Numbered from the stretch's first letter, positions 23,895 to 37,512 are shown. The stretch: DNA of 64,000 bases from Triplophysa rosa (GCF_024868665.1 NC_079895.1:23770848-23834847), one strand, 5' to 3'. Notes: generated by a model from the sequence alone, not told the origin. A program made the numbers and translations.

Positions 23895-24625
23895 CGGTGG
23901 TTCCAAAACTTTTTACAATGGCGTACCCCCCCAGGGACTTAACATCATTCTGCGTACCCCCTTTCTTACAGTAACAATTGTGGTCTCAAACATTTTTTTA
24001 TTTGCATTTTAAATGCATGTAATTTTCTTTTATCAAACAATAAATGATATATGTCTCATATATAAATAAATGACTCACTGCTTAATGAGATGGATGTGCT
24101 TGAAATGACTTGCATAACTCTGTGATGTTTGGTTGTATCGGAGAAAGTCTGAGTCTCAAATCATTCTCTATGCAGAGTCTGTGTCGATATTTGTTCTTTA
24201 TGTGGGCAAGTGCTGAAAACCCACTTTCGCAAAGATACGTTGTGGTGAATTCAGGGCTGTAATGTTTTCAAAGCGCGATCGGCTAAGGCAGGATACTCTG
24301 CATGCAAAGCTATCCAGAAGTCTGTCAGTAATTTTTGTGCGAAGTCACATGCGGTACGTAAAGACGTGCGCTTACGCATGAGTGGACGCATATTTTTTGA
24401 TTGGTTGTCATGAATTTGACCTTTTATGGCACTACGTGACTACTTTTTTGCTGTGTGTACACTAGAGGGAGCACGTCTTTATATTCAGCTTGTGAGAAAA
24501 ACATGCCTTGATTGTCAGGTGCGTTATAATTAAGTAAACAGTAGATTTCAGGATTTTGTTCACGTACCCCCTCCGTCACCTGGAGTACCCCCGGGGGTAG
24601 GCGTACCCCAGTTTGGGAACCACTG
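23895..24625 (-). mobile_element. hAT transposon fragment with exact 8-bp target duplication
   Basis: The target duplication CGCTAGAG at 23887-23894 and 24626-24633 is perfect. The termini CGGTGGTTCCAAAACT and AGTTTGGGAACCACTG are inverted partners, as is usual for Charlie-type hAT elements. The 731 bp is a deletion derivative that keeps the end of a transposase on the minus strand. The exact termini and duplication fix the class firmly. Confidence 0.93.
24110..24345 (-). pseudogene. hAT transposase C-terminal (dimerisation) remnant
   Basis: Minus-strand translation reads LLTDFWIALHAEYPALADRA, then after a frameshift near 24255 it reads FTTTYLCESGFSALAHIKNK and IENDLRLRLSPIQPNI. This is the hAT C-terminal dimerisation region, close to the ZBED5/SCAND3-type pattern as I recall it. 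The rest of the transposase (RNase H-like core and BED finger) is missing, so it is inactive. Confidence 0.85.
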
Positions 24626-24689
24626 CGCTAGAGAATGCGTGTCTGTGACGATTGGCCTCTGAAATGTACTTATTATTTGTACTTTAATA

Positions 24690-24760
24690 AATATTTTAGA
24701 GCACCTAACCCCACTCCAACCCTAAACCTAAAACTACCCACTTCCCAACCACATAAACAC
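24690..24760 (+). repeat. CCCTAAACC-type low-complexity fish repeat
   Basis: CCCCACTCCAACCCTAAACC followed by TAAAACTACCCACTTCCC. This resembles the common TAGGG/CCCTA-rich repeat block of fish, the inverse of GGTTTAGGGGTAGGGG near 37427. Confidence 0.5.
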
Positions 24761-24901
24761 GCATCAATGAAATGGAAGTCAGACATGGGTATTTATTGCA
24801 AGTGTAACGGAGGCCAGCTAGTGAAGAGCTGTGCAGTGTGTAAACCTCACTCCCCGACCAACAGAGACGCTCTAGCGACAGACGCTAGAGACTGCGGACT
24901 T

Positions 24902-24990
24902 TAGCCTCCTCGTTAGAGCGCCCGTCTCCCATCCGGACCGACGCCGGTTCGAGGCCCGCGCAGAGCGGGGCGAGTAGGACCGGTTACACA
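24902..24990 (+). mobile_element. tRNA-like (SINE head) sequence
   Basis: TCGTTAGAGCGCCCGTCTCCC and CGCCGGTTCGAGGCCCGCG look like the A and B boxes of a tRNA gene, with a CTCCCAT loop. The acceptor stem does not close convincingly and the GC-rich 3' part is not tRNA-like. A SINE head or tRNA pseudogene is more likely than a working tRNA. Confidence 0.4.
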
Positions 24991-25659
24991 AACACTGACC
25001 AAAAACAGTATACATACAGGTCGCGTTGCATTTCGAGTCTTCTAAAGCCGTACGATATCGTTGTGTGAGCACAACAGGTTTTAATCACTGACTATCGCGC
25101 TCCAGGAATGCACTCATTCATTTTTATTAACGTGTGCGCTTCAAGGTCAGCGCGTGATGCGATCGGAGTGGGACAGCCAATAGGCTTGTTCGAGCTCATG
25201 CGGCGCTTTGCAGACCGATCGGCGAGCGAGATTAGCCGCTTGCAGTAGACGGAGGAGTTGAAAAAGGAGAGCAGTCAAGTCGGACATCTGGAAAAAGAGT
25301 GGGACACCTGCTGCTTGCCGTAGTGACGTTCGCACCGTGTTTCCTTTTCAAAGTGCGATTGAAGTGGATTTGTCCAATAAACAAACGTTTAAATTGAAAA
25401 GTAGCAACCATAAACTCTTCATATTGCAAATGTTATGTGCTGCTTAACACTGTGTGCCTAAAAATCATGGCAAACATAAGAATATATTATTAAATTACCA
25501 ACGGAGTCTGTATTCATTTAATTTTTATTTTATTAAACAACACAAAATAACATGTTTATTATATTTGTACCAACAGAGTTTTAGCTGTTTTAAAAACATG
25601 CATTAATAAGTATTAGTTGAACCGAAGGCGTTATAATAAACCCGAAACGCACGTGATCG

Positions 25660-25905
25660 TTGTCTAGCCAATCATGAAAAGCTATGTCGTCATCGCAACC
25701 CGGTGCAGCCGCTCCTGAGCGGCTGAGCAAGCCGGCTGTTCTCGAAATGCTCTCGCGGTACTTTGATGCCACACGGTCACGTGGCATCGGCACCGGTTCA
25801 AGTCGGACAAAATTTCTAACCGGCATGCACTGCTTCAAGTCAGAATTCGATCGTTCTGCGCAGCGCCGCATCAAGTCGAACCAGCCTATAGAGTGCACGT
25901 GTCGT
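25660..25905. repeat. GC-rich block with short palindromes
   Basis: A GC-rich island in AT-rich DNA, with the palindromes GCCGCTCCTGAGCGGC and TGCCACACGGTCACGTGGCA. No protein match was recognised in either strand. It could be part of an unrecognised repeat. Confidence 0.35.
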
Positions 25906-28900
25906 CACTTTCCCACATGAACACGCCGGAATACTCCTGCTTGAGTGGTAAAACACTGGGCAAAATGAATGGTTACAATGTCAGGAAACGCAATTCCGCG
26001 CAACATTTGAGTGTCTAAGAACACCTGATTCCTTTGTAATTCATAAGGTAGTCGTAAGGATCACCGTCGAGTCCAGCTGCTTGTAGTTTCAGCAAATAAT
26101 TAGGTGTTTTAGTCCCAGTTTTTGTTCCTCCTATTGAATGCAGCCATTTTGCCTTAGTTTTTTTTTTAGTTTGAAAAATCCAGGGTTGAGTTTTTAGTTT
26201 TATTTTTTTATTATTATTTCTTAACAGTTACAAACAAAATGGCATACGTAACAACTTTACATATACATATACCTATCTTCAGGTTGAGCTTACATCGTAC
26301 TTATTAAACAAGAATAGCTTATACATGCAAATAAATGAATAAAATAAACATACAGAAATAATAAAAATAATATAAGAGAGAAAATAAAAATCTTAACTTG
26401 AGGCTCTCTCAAATTAATTTAAATTCTTCTAACAGTGAAATCACAGCAAGAGCTTTCGTATTTTTAATCTGTTGGTGATGAGGTTATGGGGAAGCTGAAA
26501 GTATGTATGAAAAGAATTGTGTGTGTAAAACAACTGCCTATTGTGTGTAAGTGCAGTAGGGTACCATGAGTTTACAGTATACAAATAAAAATATATTTAT
26601 ATTTATTTCTCTCACCTTGCTTGCCATCTTGGACTTTTTTGCTCGGTAAAAGACCAATACAATTTTGTCTTAGAATTTGACAAAGTATAATTTGAAGGGT
26701 TTATAAAGTATTTTTAGAAAGCAGCATTGTTATGTTGGCTGCATGCAGGTAGCTCACTATAGAACAGAAGTAATATGTGGCTATAGCTTTAAAGTACTGG
26801 CCAAATGACTATTGATTTGAGGATGCTTGTTTTGAACATCCACGTGTCGAACGTACCATCTCATTAACAGTTTATTGGTGTTACAGCTCCCTTTTGTCCA
26901 ACTGAGTGAACGTCTTTGGATTTTTCTTCCTCCCTGCCTTATCTTTCCCGGAACACTAACTTTTCCATGGAAAAACAGCAGGCTCACGGCCTCGAGCAGT
27001 GTTTTTCCTATAGAGTTTGCGTCTTTTATCGGCTGTGTCGCATTGCCACACGTGTCTATTCTCCTTTGTTGAAAGAAGCTCTTTAGGAGTCGGCCGCATG
27101 TGCAGAAATTCAAACGGAGTTGTGGGAAAGCAGTGGTGTGCTTATCATGCTCAAATAAAGCCTGTATATCACAGCAGGAGAGGAGAAGAAAATGTACAAG
27201 TGAGAAAACTCTGTGGGTGGACTTTTAAAAACTTTTTTTTGTTCTACTTAAGCATAGTAGAAAGTAAGTGCTGGCTGTTGAATCAATGTAGCACATTTGA
27301 TTTGTTAATTTTCCAAATGTGACATTTTAGGAACTGTTCTTTTTTGTTCAACTCTTTTTATTGCTTGGAGGTTGCTCTTTTATAGCTGCTGATAAATATT
27401 CCTGCATCTTAAAATTATTTTATTTCTCTCTGCTTTAACCAATTGTGCTCATAGAGACAGCACAGATGAAAGGAAAAGTGTACAATTACATCATAATCAG
27501 TTTTGCAGCGTGATGTTGTATCAACACTATTGTGCTTGCTGTTTAATTTGAAATTGGTGTAAAACATAAAATGTACATTCGGATATTACTTGAAAATATC
27601 TTGAAAATAAGTGCTGCCCTACACTACCTTTCTTTTATAATGCACAAATCTAAGCATTTACAGATGTTCATGAACAACTTTTCGAAAATGCCAGTGTGAA
27701 AAAAAGAAAACACCATTACATTATCTAGATTGTGGACTTACTCAAAATCTCCATTTGCTTTAAGAAAAATCTCATGGATGTTTAGGATAATGAATTAAGA
27801 TATAAGGAAGAAACATTTGAAATATTGACATCTGGGCTATCACTATGGTGAAAACTGGAAAAAAAAGTTTGCGAAAATGGTTCCAAAAGGTTTTTATCAG
27901 ACTCATAAATACACCAAAAAAATTTTTTAGAACATGGCATAACGTTGACAATCAATTGGTCCACAGTTTATCCTTTGACCAATGTGATTTGAATCTGTGT
28001 TTGCGTGATGTGTGGTCGTGTTCGGTCTCATCTTACGTCATGGTTCATGTCCATGTAGTAAATTCCTCTTCCTCTGAAAAAAGCCAAGCTTGGATGTTGA
28101 CATAATCAATGTTCTCGTGTAATACTGACATAATAAAATAAGCTTCTTTCTCATCAATCTAAAAATGAAATGTGTACTTGACGTCTGGTTCTGCAGGTTA
28201 TTCTGGAGAAAAACATTGCACCCTGACTCTAGAAACACATGTTTGGATTAAGCAGAAACTTTTATCCAAATTCACGTACTTGCAAACACACATCTATACA
28301 CATGTGCATTCCCACTGCTAGTGGTGTTTATTTGCAACCAGCTGAGCTACAGTAAAGCTAGTTGCATTGTAATCGGGCAGTCTGATTGGATCTTGAGATT
28401 TTCACAAGTAGCCAGACAAACAGACAAAGACAGGGCAGACAGGCTGACCAGATTACCAGACCCAATGTGTCTGACCCTGTTGTATAAGGATGCCAGGAAT
28501 GTTCTTTGAAAAGCATCTCTCAAATAGCAGTGTTTTCAAAGTATGATGAAACGGATATCCTAATCGTGTCACTGAAATGCTTCCTTCAGAAATCAATTTC
28601 AAAGCTTTTTAGAACACTGCGAGGAACCGTATGTCAATCTGACTGTCTCTTCATACGGTATGTAGGTTTTGCTGTCTGTCTAGCCACTCGGTCGAGAAAT
28701 TGTCTCAATTAAATCAAATACCACACAATATTTACAAAATCAAATCATAGAAAAATGAATCACGTGGGGGATAATTTTGACGTTGGCTCTGTACACCTAT
28801 GTGTAAATGTGTTGTCTGTGACTGCAAGTCAGTCTAATAAAATCATATGCAATTTTATATATGTACGTATAATTAACTGCCCATTGTTATAAGCCACAGA

Positions 28901-29458
28901 AAAAAACACAAATATGTGGAAATCAGAGGTGCTCGTTCTACAATAAGTGACATAAATCAATTAAATGAGCCTTTTGTAAAAGCAGTCATGAACAGCTTTA
29001 CTAATTTGGTTTAATATTTTAATCCTGAATTCAAATATTTTATACCTGTATTAAAATGTTTGTATTATTTTTCTGTATTTTTCGTACCTCTTTAATAATA
29101 AACCAGCATTTTTAGAGCGTAATATAAGAAAGACGGATTTCTGTAATTGCCCTTAACCATGAAGATTGCATGACAGACGCATCCAAACAACAAGGACTCC
29201 CACTCTACAACTTACATATTACTTGAAATAAAAGAAATCTTTAAAAGAGAAATTTTAAAATTGCCATTTTAATGGCATCCTAAAAGTGTGTGTGCTGACA
29301 GTTGCTATGCGTTTCTGCATTTGAGCATGTTTAAAGGAATAAGAGCTGTATTCCCTTTGCTGAGTCATGTTCTGGTTTATTCGTGGAAACACTGAATAAT
29401 TTTATAATATTTTCATTTTTTTCCATTGCTGATCATTGTTGACTATGGAAATCAACAT
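25906..29458. other. Non-coding stretch, no gene seen
   Basis: AT-rich sequence without a credible gene. 26200-26420 is an A-rich patch with AATAAA-type runs that may be a decayed retroposon end. I could not identify transposon termini. Confidence 0.3.
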
Positions 29459-29675
29459 TTATTTATTTATAACAGGGACAATGCATATTAATAAACATTA
29501 CTGTAAATATGCCAGAGTTAGCCAAAAGGCTATTTTTCACCTGCAGTCCCTAGACAGATGGTAAAAGTCAGCCTAAAAGAGAGTAAAATCGCATATTTAC
29601 ATAACAAAATAGCAATTACAATACAATACAACACATTGAAAAAAAAAAGAAAAAAAGAAAAAAAGGACTATAAGC
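29459..29675 (+). repeat. Repeat copy with A-rich tail, inverse of 20757-20870
   Basis: TTATTTATAACAGGGACAATGC, ATTAATAAACATTACTGTAAAT and GAGTTAGCCAAAAGGCTATT match the reverse complement of 20757-20870. The right end is an A/G-rich run at about 29637-29667. Confidence 0.6.
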
Positions 29676-32500
29676 TAAAGAATTAGAATTTTAGAATTTA
29701 TTCGTTTGGATTCTGAGAAAATGTAGCTTTATGTCACCCAAGTCTTCATTATGTCATCCAATCTTCATGATAGAGACCATTAAGGAAACAAGGTGGCCTA
29801 ATTTTACATTCATTCAGAAAAACACATCCGTGTGGTCCGGTATAAACCGAGGAGCTCAAAGTGGAATGTCACCTCTGAAGGTTTTTTTTAGAAAAAATAA
29901 GAGACACACCATCATTTATGTACTGCAATGCATTGGAAGACAGATGCTTCCAGTTATACAGTGTAAAATAGTAAATTCAAGAGTACAGAATAAAAGTCCT
30001 GCATACTGTTTGGTCAATAGATGTTAAAATGCTCAAATGAATGATATAGCACTGTTAAGATCTCTTCACGTAATCTTCATCTTTGTGTATCACTGTGCAG
30101 CACCCATAGACAACTATTATTTTTCTTGGCTAGCAACACTCAACCTCAACACTCAACAATACATGTTTACTCACCAAATAAATCAATAAAAACATGTACG
30201 TCACATATTTACTTGAGTTGAAATTATTTCATTGCATAAGAATAAAGAGACTGCAGAGATATGAAAACCATTAAACTAGCACAGATAAGTCAATTATACT
30301 GTACAGAGTGGCCATTATGCAAAGATATTTGCTCATGCACTGCCATTTGTTGCATTAAACATGAGGCCTGATGAGGTCATATGAGAACAGTGTCGCATAA
30401 TAATGTTTAAAACGCTCATTGTAGAATAACAACTACTGTTTCTTAATAAACAATATGCATTAGGCGATATATTGTGCACTATTCATGGGTACCGATGGCA
30501 CTCACTTTATTTTATACATATCAATGTTCATTCCACTGATAGAATGTGTAGATCACATTTATATTACATTTATGCATTTGACAGACACTTTTACCCAAAT
30601 TGACAGATACAGTGCATTGAAGGTGTACTGTACGTTTTCTGAAGGTGTACTGTACGTTTTCATCGGTATGTTTATGTTTTTTTGGTAATCAAACCCATTA
30701 TCGGGGTGTTGCTATATCAGTGTAAATGTATTTGTGTTTGAATGTATGTATACAGTAAGTGTGTGTGTTTGAGCAGACTTGACGTTAGCGGTGAGTGCTA
30801 CTATTCTGGAGTCTGGCCAGAGCACTATAGGTTTCTGCTTGTGAAGAAACCGCTTTCAGGCCTCTCATTATTCCAGCAGTTTCCTCCGGAAATCCAATGT
30901 GAGAGGGGGAGAGATGGAAATCTCCCCTCATCGTGTGCTCATTACTGTACCTCTTAACCTATCTAACACAAGAACCTCTCAGAGCTCAGGAAATCTCATG
31001 ACATTGACTTCAAGGAACGTAGTGTGGATATGTAGAAATTAAAGTGCTAACTTAATGTTAGCAAAAATAATAATGGTATTATTGACAAAATATGAGAAAC
31101 AAAATGATTTATTTCAAAAATATTAAACGCATTAAGCACATAAAATACATTTCGGGTCAATTTCGATTTATGATCTTTTACATTTCAGAAATACATTAAA
31201 ATACATTTCTCACTGCGGTAATCAAGATTGTAGCTCACTGGCATGCATGTTGAAGTGATTGCAGGGAGCTAGAAACATAATCCTAGTGCTGTTTTAGAGT
31301 CATCCGTGTGTGCGTGAATGTGTGTGTTTGCACTGATAGCGATCACAGGGAGGAAGACTTCTATTAGTTGTGCTTGAAAAGACTGCACACATGGCCTCTC
31401 TCTCTCTCTCTCTCTCCTTCCTTGTTTATCATTCACTTACTGCCACTTCCTCTATCTGAATCTGACCCTCTCCATGAGCCTCTCTCTCTCTCTCCTCTGC
31501 TTGTCCTGTTCATTCTCTCTCTCGCATCCCGTGTCAAACATTGGGTGCAGGAAGGAAGTTATTAGTTGACTGAATGAAAAAGTGAAACGAGTTGACAGGA
31601 ATAGAATATGTGTGTATTTGTGTGTGTGTGATGTATTTGTGCATGCTGACAGTTGACAGGAAGTCCTGAGCACTCTGAATCAGCTAATAGGAAGTCTGTA
31701 GTATCCCGTATTGATAACTGGGTAGAGAATGAAATGGAGAAGTAAATATTTATCGCAGACTAAATGGGTTATCAACACTGGCGCAAATATATCTTTAGGT
31801 TATCACTCAGAGAGAACACTCGATAATAATGTGTTTATGAATAACACACCCAGAGAGGACCTTTAGTGTTTGCATTCTTTGTATGGTGAAATGTACTTAT
31901 CAAAGCAGAACGATTAAAACGCCGTTATTCATTGAAATGTTAATGCGGGTACCAGCACAGAACTGCTGGGAGGCAGCAAAAATACATATGATTAAATCCA
32001 TAATGTGTGGGGAAAGATGTTTTACTTGCAGACTTGGAGTTCTATGTTTTAGTGGGTTTATTGTATTTGGAGACATTAGAGCTGTTTGTTTTATGTGCAC
32101 GTCAGAGCCATTGAGAGAGAGAGTTGCGTCAACTCCGTTAACTCCAATGGAACCGTTTTTTCACAGCAATGGCGGTTCATGGAGGCTCTCAATAGTTCCC
32201 GGAAGTTAACGCATGAAGCTGCAGCAAAACAGACCGATTGTGACAAACATTTGACCCATTTAAAGACTTAAGTCATTTAATGAATGAAAAAATTGAAGAA
32301 ATAAAGCATTTAAAGAGAAAACATAACATCCTGGAACTATCTGAAGGCTCCATGAATCACGTGACACGCGAAAATGTTGAAACTGGTGCACGTGTACAAG
32401 TTACATTATATATCTCTGTATACTTTTATTAGCCTACAGTAAATAGATATTTATGATAGAATACAGTAAAGTTTCATTCACACAAATTAGCTACACTCTC
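29676..32500. other. Non-coding stretch with minor repeats
   Basis: No gene seen. It contains an inverted SINE-tail remnant (30564-30603) and short CT tracts at 31397-31416 and 31479-31496. Confidence 0.3.
30564..30603 (-). repeat. Inverted SINE/LINE tail remnant
   Basis: TTACATTTATGCATTTGACAG followed by ACTTTTACCCAAATTGAC is the inverse of the tail found at 12791-12832. Confidence 0.7.
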
Positions 32501-32504
32501 AAAA

Positions 32505-32680
32505 GAAAAGGTTCTATCCAAAATGCTCTTCATCTATGGATCCCCTTAAAAGTTCCATAAAGAACCCTTATTAAGGGTTCAATAAATAGAACCCTATGGG
32601 GTTCTTTGCAGACTGGGAAAAGGTTCTATTATTGAACCTGTTAAGGTTCTATCTTTATGGTTCCTTTTTATGGATATCAT
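32505..32680. repeat. Palindromic GGTTCTAT / AGAACCCT repeat
   Basis: GGTTCTAT occurs at several points with complementary AGAACCC units (GAACCCTTATTAAGGGTTC and AGAACCCTATGGGGTTCT). It looks like a small fold-back repeat. Confidence 0.7.
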
Positions 32681-33830
32681 TTTTACTTGTCCTTTATTGA
32701 AAATATGATTCAAATGTTTGTTATTGTCTTAAGTAACCACAGTAGAATTACATTTGGAATAAAAACATTTAATAGAACAGTTTGATTATTCAATATTTTA
32801 ATGGCTGTAAACATGACAGGAGTATCACCCATAAATAATGAAAGTAATAGCACCGAAATAAATGATACATAATCTAAGAATTTAAGAAATATGTTAGCTT
32901 ACTAGTGAAACAACACAAAGTAATTTTAGTGTGAAAGCATTCAACCACAAATTCTTAAATCTTTAAATGTACAAACTCGCATTAAACCAATAACCACAAG
33001 GTTCATTATTGCAAAACAATTCGTAATACATCATAAATATGGTTGTACAATTTGGGAATCAGGATAGACAGTCTTTTGTAGCCACTAAAAAGTTCAAAGA
33101 AATAGTGCTAAATGAAATTTATGGTGTGAATGAAGGTTTAGTGCCTCTGTAACTTCTACGTCTTCAGTCAGGATATTGACACCATTCATTCTGATGCTGG
33201 TTCTTCTCAACAAGGGGTCTTGAAATGGAATTTTTCTTCATTAAAATGGAATTTAATGTGGTGTGAGTTAACTATTAAAAGCTAGAAAATAATTACAATT
33301 TCTAATTCATATCCTGCCATTTGTTTTGTGTCAGAACTAAGGAAACATGATTTAATCAGCTTGAAATTTAATTAATTTTGTTGTGTAATAATTTGATGTA
33401 AACACACCCTCACCAATATTAGTCAGTTAAAGCCAGACTTTTGGCCTAGACCTCGCTGGGACAAAAACCCAACCCAAACATGCACACTATGCCTTGTTAT
33501 ATCACTAGTTACATGTTTTGCTGTGCACCGTTAGATAACCAGCAAGATTATGTCTGACACCCTGGTGTTGTTTTCTTCCTTCTTGTAGTGTTTGTGCTTG
33601 AATTGAAAGGTTAAGTGTTCTCTATCGATGGCGCTTCTGTGACCCGAATACTCCTCTGCTTACAACAACAGCTACATCACTACTGACTGACACAACACAA
33701 AATGACCCGGAAAAAAAAGAGGGAAGAACACATGTATGACTTTCTTTCTTTGATGAATGCAAAATGAGTTTTGTATTTCATTTTGTAAGAGTGGGAGTAG
33801 ATGATGACTTTTTAGGTAAACTATACCGTT
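32681..33830. other. Non-coding stretch, no gene seen
   Basis: AT-rich with no credible gene or recognised repeat. Confidence 0.3.
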
Positions 33831-33834
33831 AAAT

Positions 33835-34100
33835 ATGAAAATTCTTTGATTTCAAATTATTCTACATTCACCCTCATGTTATTTCATCCCTGTGATTTTC
33901 TTTCTTCTGCAGAACACAAAAGAAGATATTTTAAAGAATGTTGGTAACCAAACAACACTGGCCCGCATTGACTTCTATTGTGTGAACACAACCACTGAGA
34001 CATTTCTTAAAATATCTTCTTTTGTGTTTCACAGAAGAAAGAATCATAGACGGGTTAAGAATGACATAACGATGACAGACTTTTCATTTCAGACCTGAGA
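33835..34100. mobile_element. Degenerate fold-back MITE of the TTAA family
   Basis: CAGAACACAAAAGAAGATATTTT with the inverse AAAATATCTTCTTTTGTGTTTC, and GTTGGTAACCAAACAACACTGG, match the copies at 20201-20507 and 40246-40552. The outer ends are degenerate. Confidence 0.8.
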
Positions 34101-35400
34101 TGAAGTGATGATACAGTATAAGATAATATTTTAGTACTAAACACCTCCTCCCAGATGTCACAAACTTGCGTTGCGGCATCCTATAAGCAAACCTAGTTCC
34201 TCAAAGTGTCCTCAATTTCCTAAGTGACGGTGACTAATTTGGACTTCTAAAACAACTTGGCGCACTATTAACTTTTATGACTTTTTTGCACCTGCCCCAA
34301 GGACACCAAGCCCTATTTTCTTTTTATTCTGACCCTGGAGTTTCTCTTTATTATTAAATAAACAATTCTACAGAACTAAACGCATAGTTTCGGTCCCTGT
34401 TTGGCTGGCTTGACACAAGTCAAATAAACGTTATGACATGTTTTTTCTTAGCTTTTCCTGGGTATTTCTTTACCGCGCAGTTTACACACTGTTTACATGG
34501 AATTTTACCCCATTCCTGATCAGATAATCACTGGATTAGACCATGCGTGTGTGTGGGTGTTTGCAAGAGGGGAAAACGCAGAGCTTGTTCGCCTGTGAGA
34601 GAACAACGTGCATGTCTGTGTATGTCCCTGTCTAGATTTCAATGTGTTGATTTTATAGGCCTCAATGTATGGTACACATGGTGTTAGCTATATGTCTTGG
34701 AACATCTGGTCAGAGCTAAATATAAATGTAAATATGGGCCAAATCTAATACAACAATCTATTTCAAATGTAGAGAAGCCACAGTACACAAGGGAACATCG
34801 TTGATATGTCTGGCATCTGCAAATCTACTTGACGTAACAGTATTTATTATTTTTAGTTTATTTCGTTGGCTACGTATGGAATACAGTTAATACAGGTGCT
34901 CGATCAAAGTAACTATTCTATAAAAAAATGCTATTTAAAATGTCACGTTTGGGAAAAGCAATATTACAAAGCAACACTTTGTCAACTTTTTTGCACTTTT
35001 TGTCATGAGGATGTGAAATCGGAGACCCTTTCTTCAGCAAAATCCCACTACATTTGAGACGCATGTTAATACCAGCGATCTGTCCCAGGTGACCACTTGT
35101 GATCGGATCAGCCCATGCGGATGTAAATGCAAGGTAATAAACAAGGCCATAGTGTTCCAAATGCAGTTTTTCCCTCTTCAGGAATCCTGTCAGGAATGTG
35201 TTCGTGCTTCTGCGGCTCTACATATAGAGATAGGAAAATCAAATAATTAATCAAATGAAGTAACGTGCCAAATCGGAGACAGGCATTGGCAATAATCCAT
35301 TACTCATACGTTTGTGTTGGAATCCTGGTGGTGTGATCTCCTGTCTGTTATAAAACTAGCTAGCTGTTACAAAAGCTCGCGCTTTCTCATATCATATGTA
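34101..35400. other. Non-coding stretch, no gene seen
   Basis: No credible coding sequence or recognised element. Confidence 0.3.
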
Positions 35401-35698
35401 CAGGGGCGGACTGACCAGTAGGACATTCTGTCAAAGTCCAGAACGGCCGTCCCACCGACGGCCTACGGCCGCGACCAAGGGCGGACTGCCGGACGCATTT
35501 ATAAATGCGAATGCACGCAACGTTAAGGCATTAGCGAGTCAGATACGTAATTATATAACGCAATGCACACGTTACATACAATCCCCCCCCCCCGTCAACA
35601 GATTTGGTGGAGGGCCGATGCCATCAAACACATCGCACACGATCCCCCCGTAGACAGAATTGTTGGAGGGGCCGAATTTGCTTCCCAGTCCACACCTG
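35401..35698. mobile_element. Small non-autonomous hAT-like element
   Basis: Starts CAGGGGCGGACTG and ends CCAGTCCACACCTG, an inverted match with two differences. It is flanked by CATATGTA (35393-35400) and CATATGTG (35699-35706), an 8-bp target duplication with one mismatch. It includes a C11 run at 35583-35593. No coding capacity. Confidence 0.8.
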
Positions 35699-35706
35699 CA
35701 TATGTG

Positions 35707-37230
35707 TAGCGATACAAAAAAAATTCCTGAGTTAAACGTCGTAAAGTCAAGGTTGGTATTTGATTTGCCGCACTTCACAATTCGCAAAACCAGCATGTTG
35801 TCGGTTAAATCCGTTTTCTGTTCTTTGTTTTTATGCATTGTGATTTTGTACAAGAAAGTTTACTTAAGCAACAAAAAGACAGCTCTACATTCAGTAAATA
35901 GAAAAAAGATGTTCACATTCATATCATATTTGTAGCGTAAATGCTAATGACCCACAGATGATACTAAAGGACCACCTACTCGCCTGTCAACCAATCACTT
36001 TTAAAACATGCGTTTGCTTTTTGGCGTGGCTACAAAGCAGTTCGTAACTATTTGACATTTTAGCTCATTTCAAGCTAGTTTGTATATGAACTGCTTTTGC
36101 ATCAGTGACAGTTGTGTTTAGGGGTGGGGTTAGGGCTGGACCTTCACGCTTTTTTAATAATCACACGAAATTGCCACCTCTTAGTCTGTATAATTTTACG
36201 TTCCACTGTGAGATCAAGTTAAAAAGACTTTATGAACCAACATTCAGCAACACCGATCACCGAAGTTCTGTCAAGTAGGGGATAATGTAAAGCTAACCAG
36301 TTGTTATCACTGAATAAACCACAACAGGGTTATCACAAAGCAAAGGGTATTGTATCACACTAAAGTTGTTTATTTAGTGCTAACAACAGACTGGCTATAC
36401 GTTAGTAAATTATTGGACAGTATACACGACTAGCCAATCAGAATCAAGTATTCAAAAGCACTGTGTAGCAATAGAAAATAATACATATTAACAATTAGCA
36501 GTCTGCTTAAAGCATCACATTTCTGGTGGGATTAAAATCGCAGTTTGATTTTGCGTTTTGTCAACACACACACACTGACACATTAAGTGTCTCCCGTAGA
36601 CATCAGATAAGTGGTCACAAGACACTCATTTGAAGTGCATGAAAATACCATGCTGTAAACAGAGAGGACATAGGTGCAGCACTGTCAAACCTGGTTCCGG
36701 TTCATGGACAATATTAATCATATTTATGATGGCAGCTTCAAGTTTCTTTGACGTCTGTTTACTGGCTTCATGATTCTCATAATCTCTTGTAATGTTGATA
36801 AGTGTTACGCCCTAGGAACATTCCTCGTAATGAGCACCACCCAAAATTATTGTGGGAAGGAAAGATACATACTGTACATCAACATCGTGGAGCAGAACAC
36901 AGCTGTGCGTATGCGTTCTCCAGCTTACCTTATTTTTTACTAAACGCACACACACACATACAAAATCAGCCAGGACCATTAGTTAAAAGGGCCGATCCTT
37001 CAGCCAGGGGCCACTGAGAGAACCATTTGTCCCTTCAAGGAAAGGTTGAGTGAGGGATGGGGGCCAGCAGTGTGCCTCTTTTGTCTGCCTGCTCTCACAG
37101 AGGACGACCCAGATGGATGAGGGGAGGGGGATGGGATGGAGAGAAAGAGAGATGAGGAAACAGAGAGAGAGAGACAGTTAGAGGGACTGCTTTCATCTGA
37201 TCCATCATTGTCCCCTTTCATGCTCATGCG
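35707..37230. other. Non-coding stretch, no gene seen
   Basis: Mostly AT-rich. A short CA run lies near 36565. No gene was recognised. Confidence 0.3.
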
Positions 37231-37512
37231 CAGACTGTGTGTGTGTGTGTGTGTTCATGTTTTTATATCCCGGTGGGGACCTAAACCTGAATGCACACCA
37301 ACACATGGGGACTCGTTTCACTGTGGGGACCAAAATTGAGGTCCCCATGGGCAAAAAAGCTTATAAATTATACAGAACAATATTTTTTAAAAATCTAAAA
37401 ATGCAAAAAGTTTTCTATGATCTTCAGGTTTAGGGGTAGGGGATAAAATATACAGTTTGTACAGTAGAAAAAACATTACGCCTATGGACTGTCCCCACAG
37501 AGATAACCAGAC

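Noticed and set aside
24902..24975. A functional tRNA with CCC-like anticodon
   Set aside because: A and B boxes are visible but the acceptor and anticodon stems do not pair well. More likely a pseudogene or SINE head.
32505..32680. A regulatory RNA hairpin array
   Set aside because: The GGTTCTAT/AGAACC units look like a common fish fold-back repeat; nothing points to a specific RNA function.
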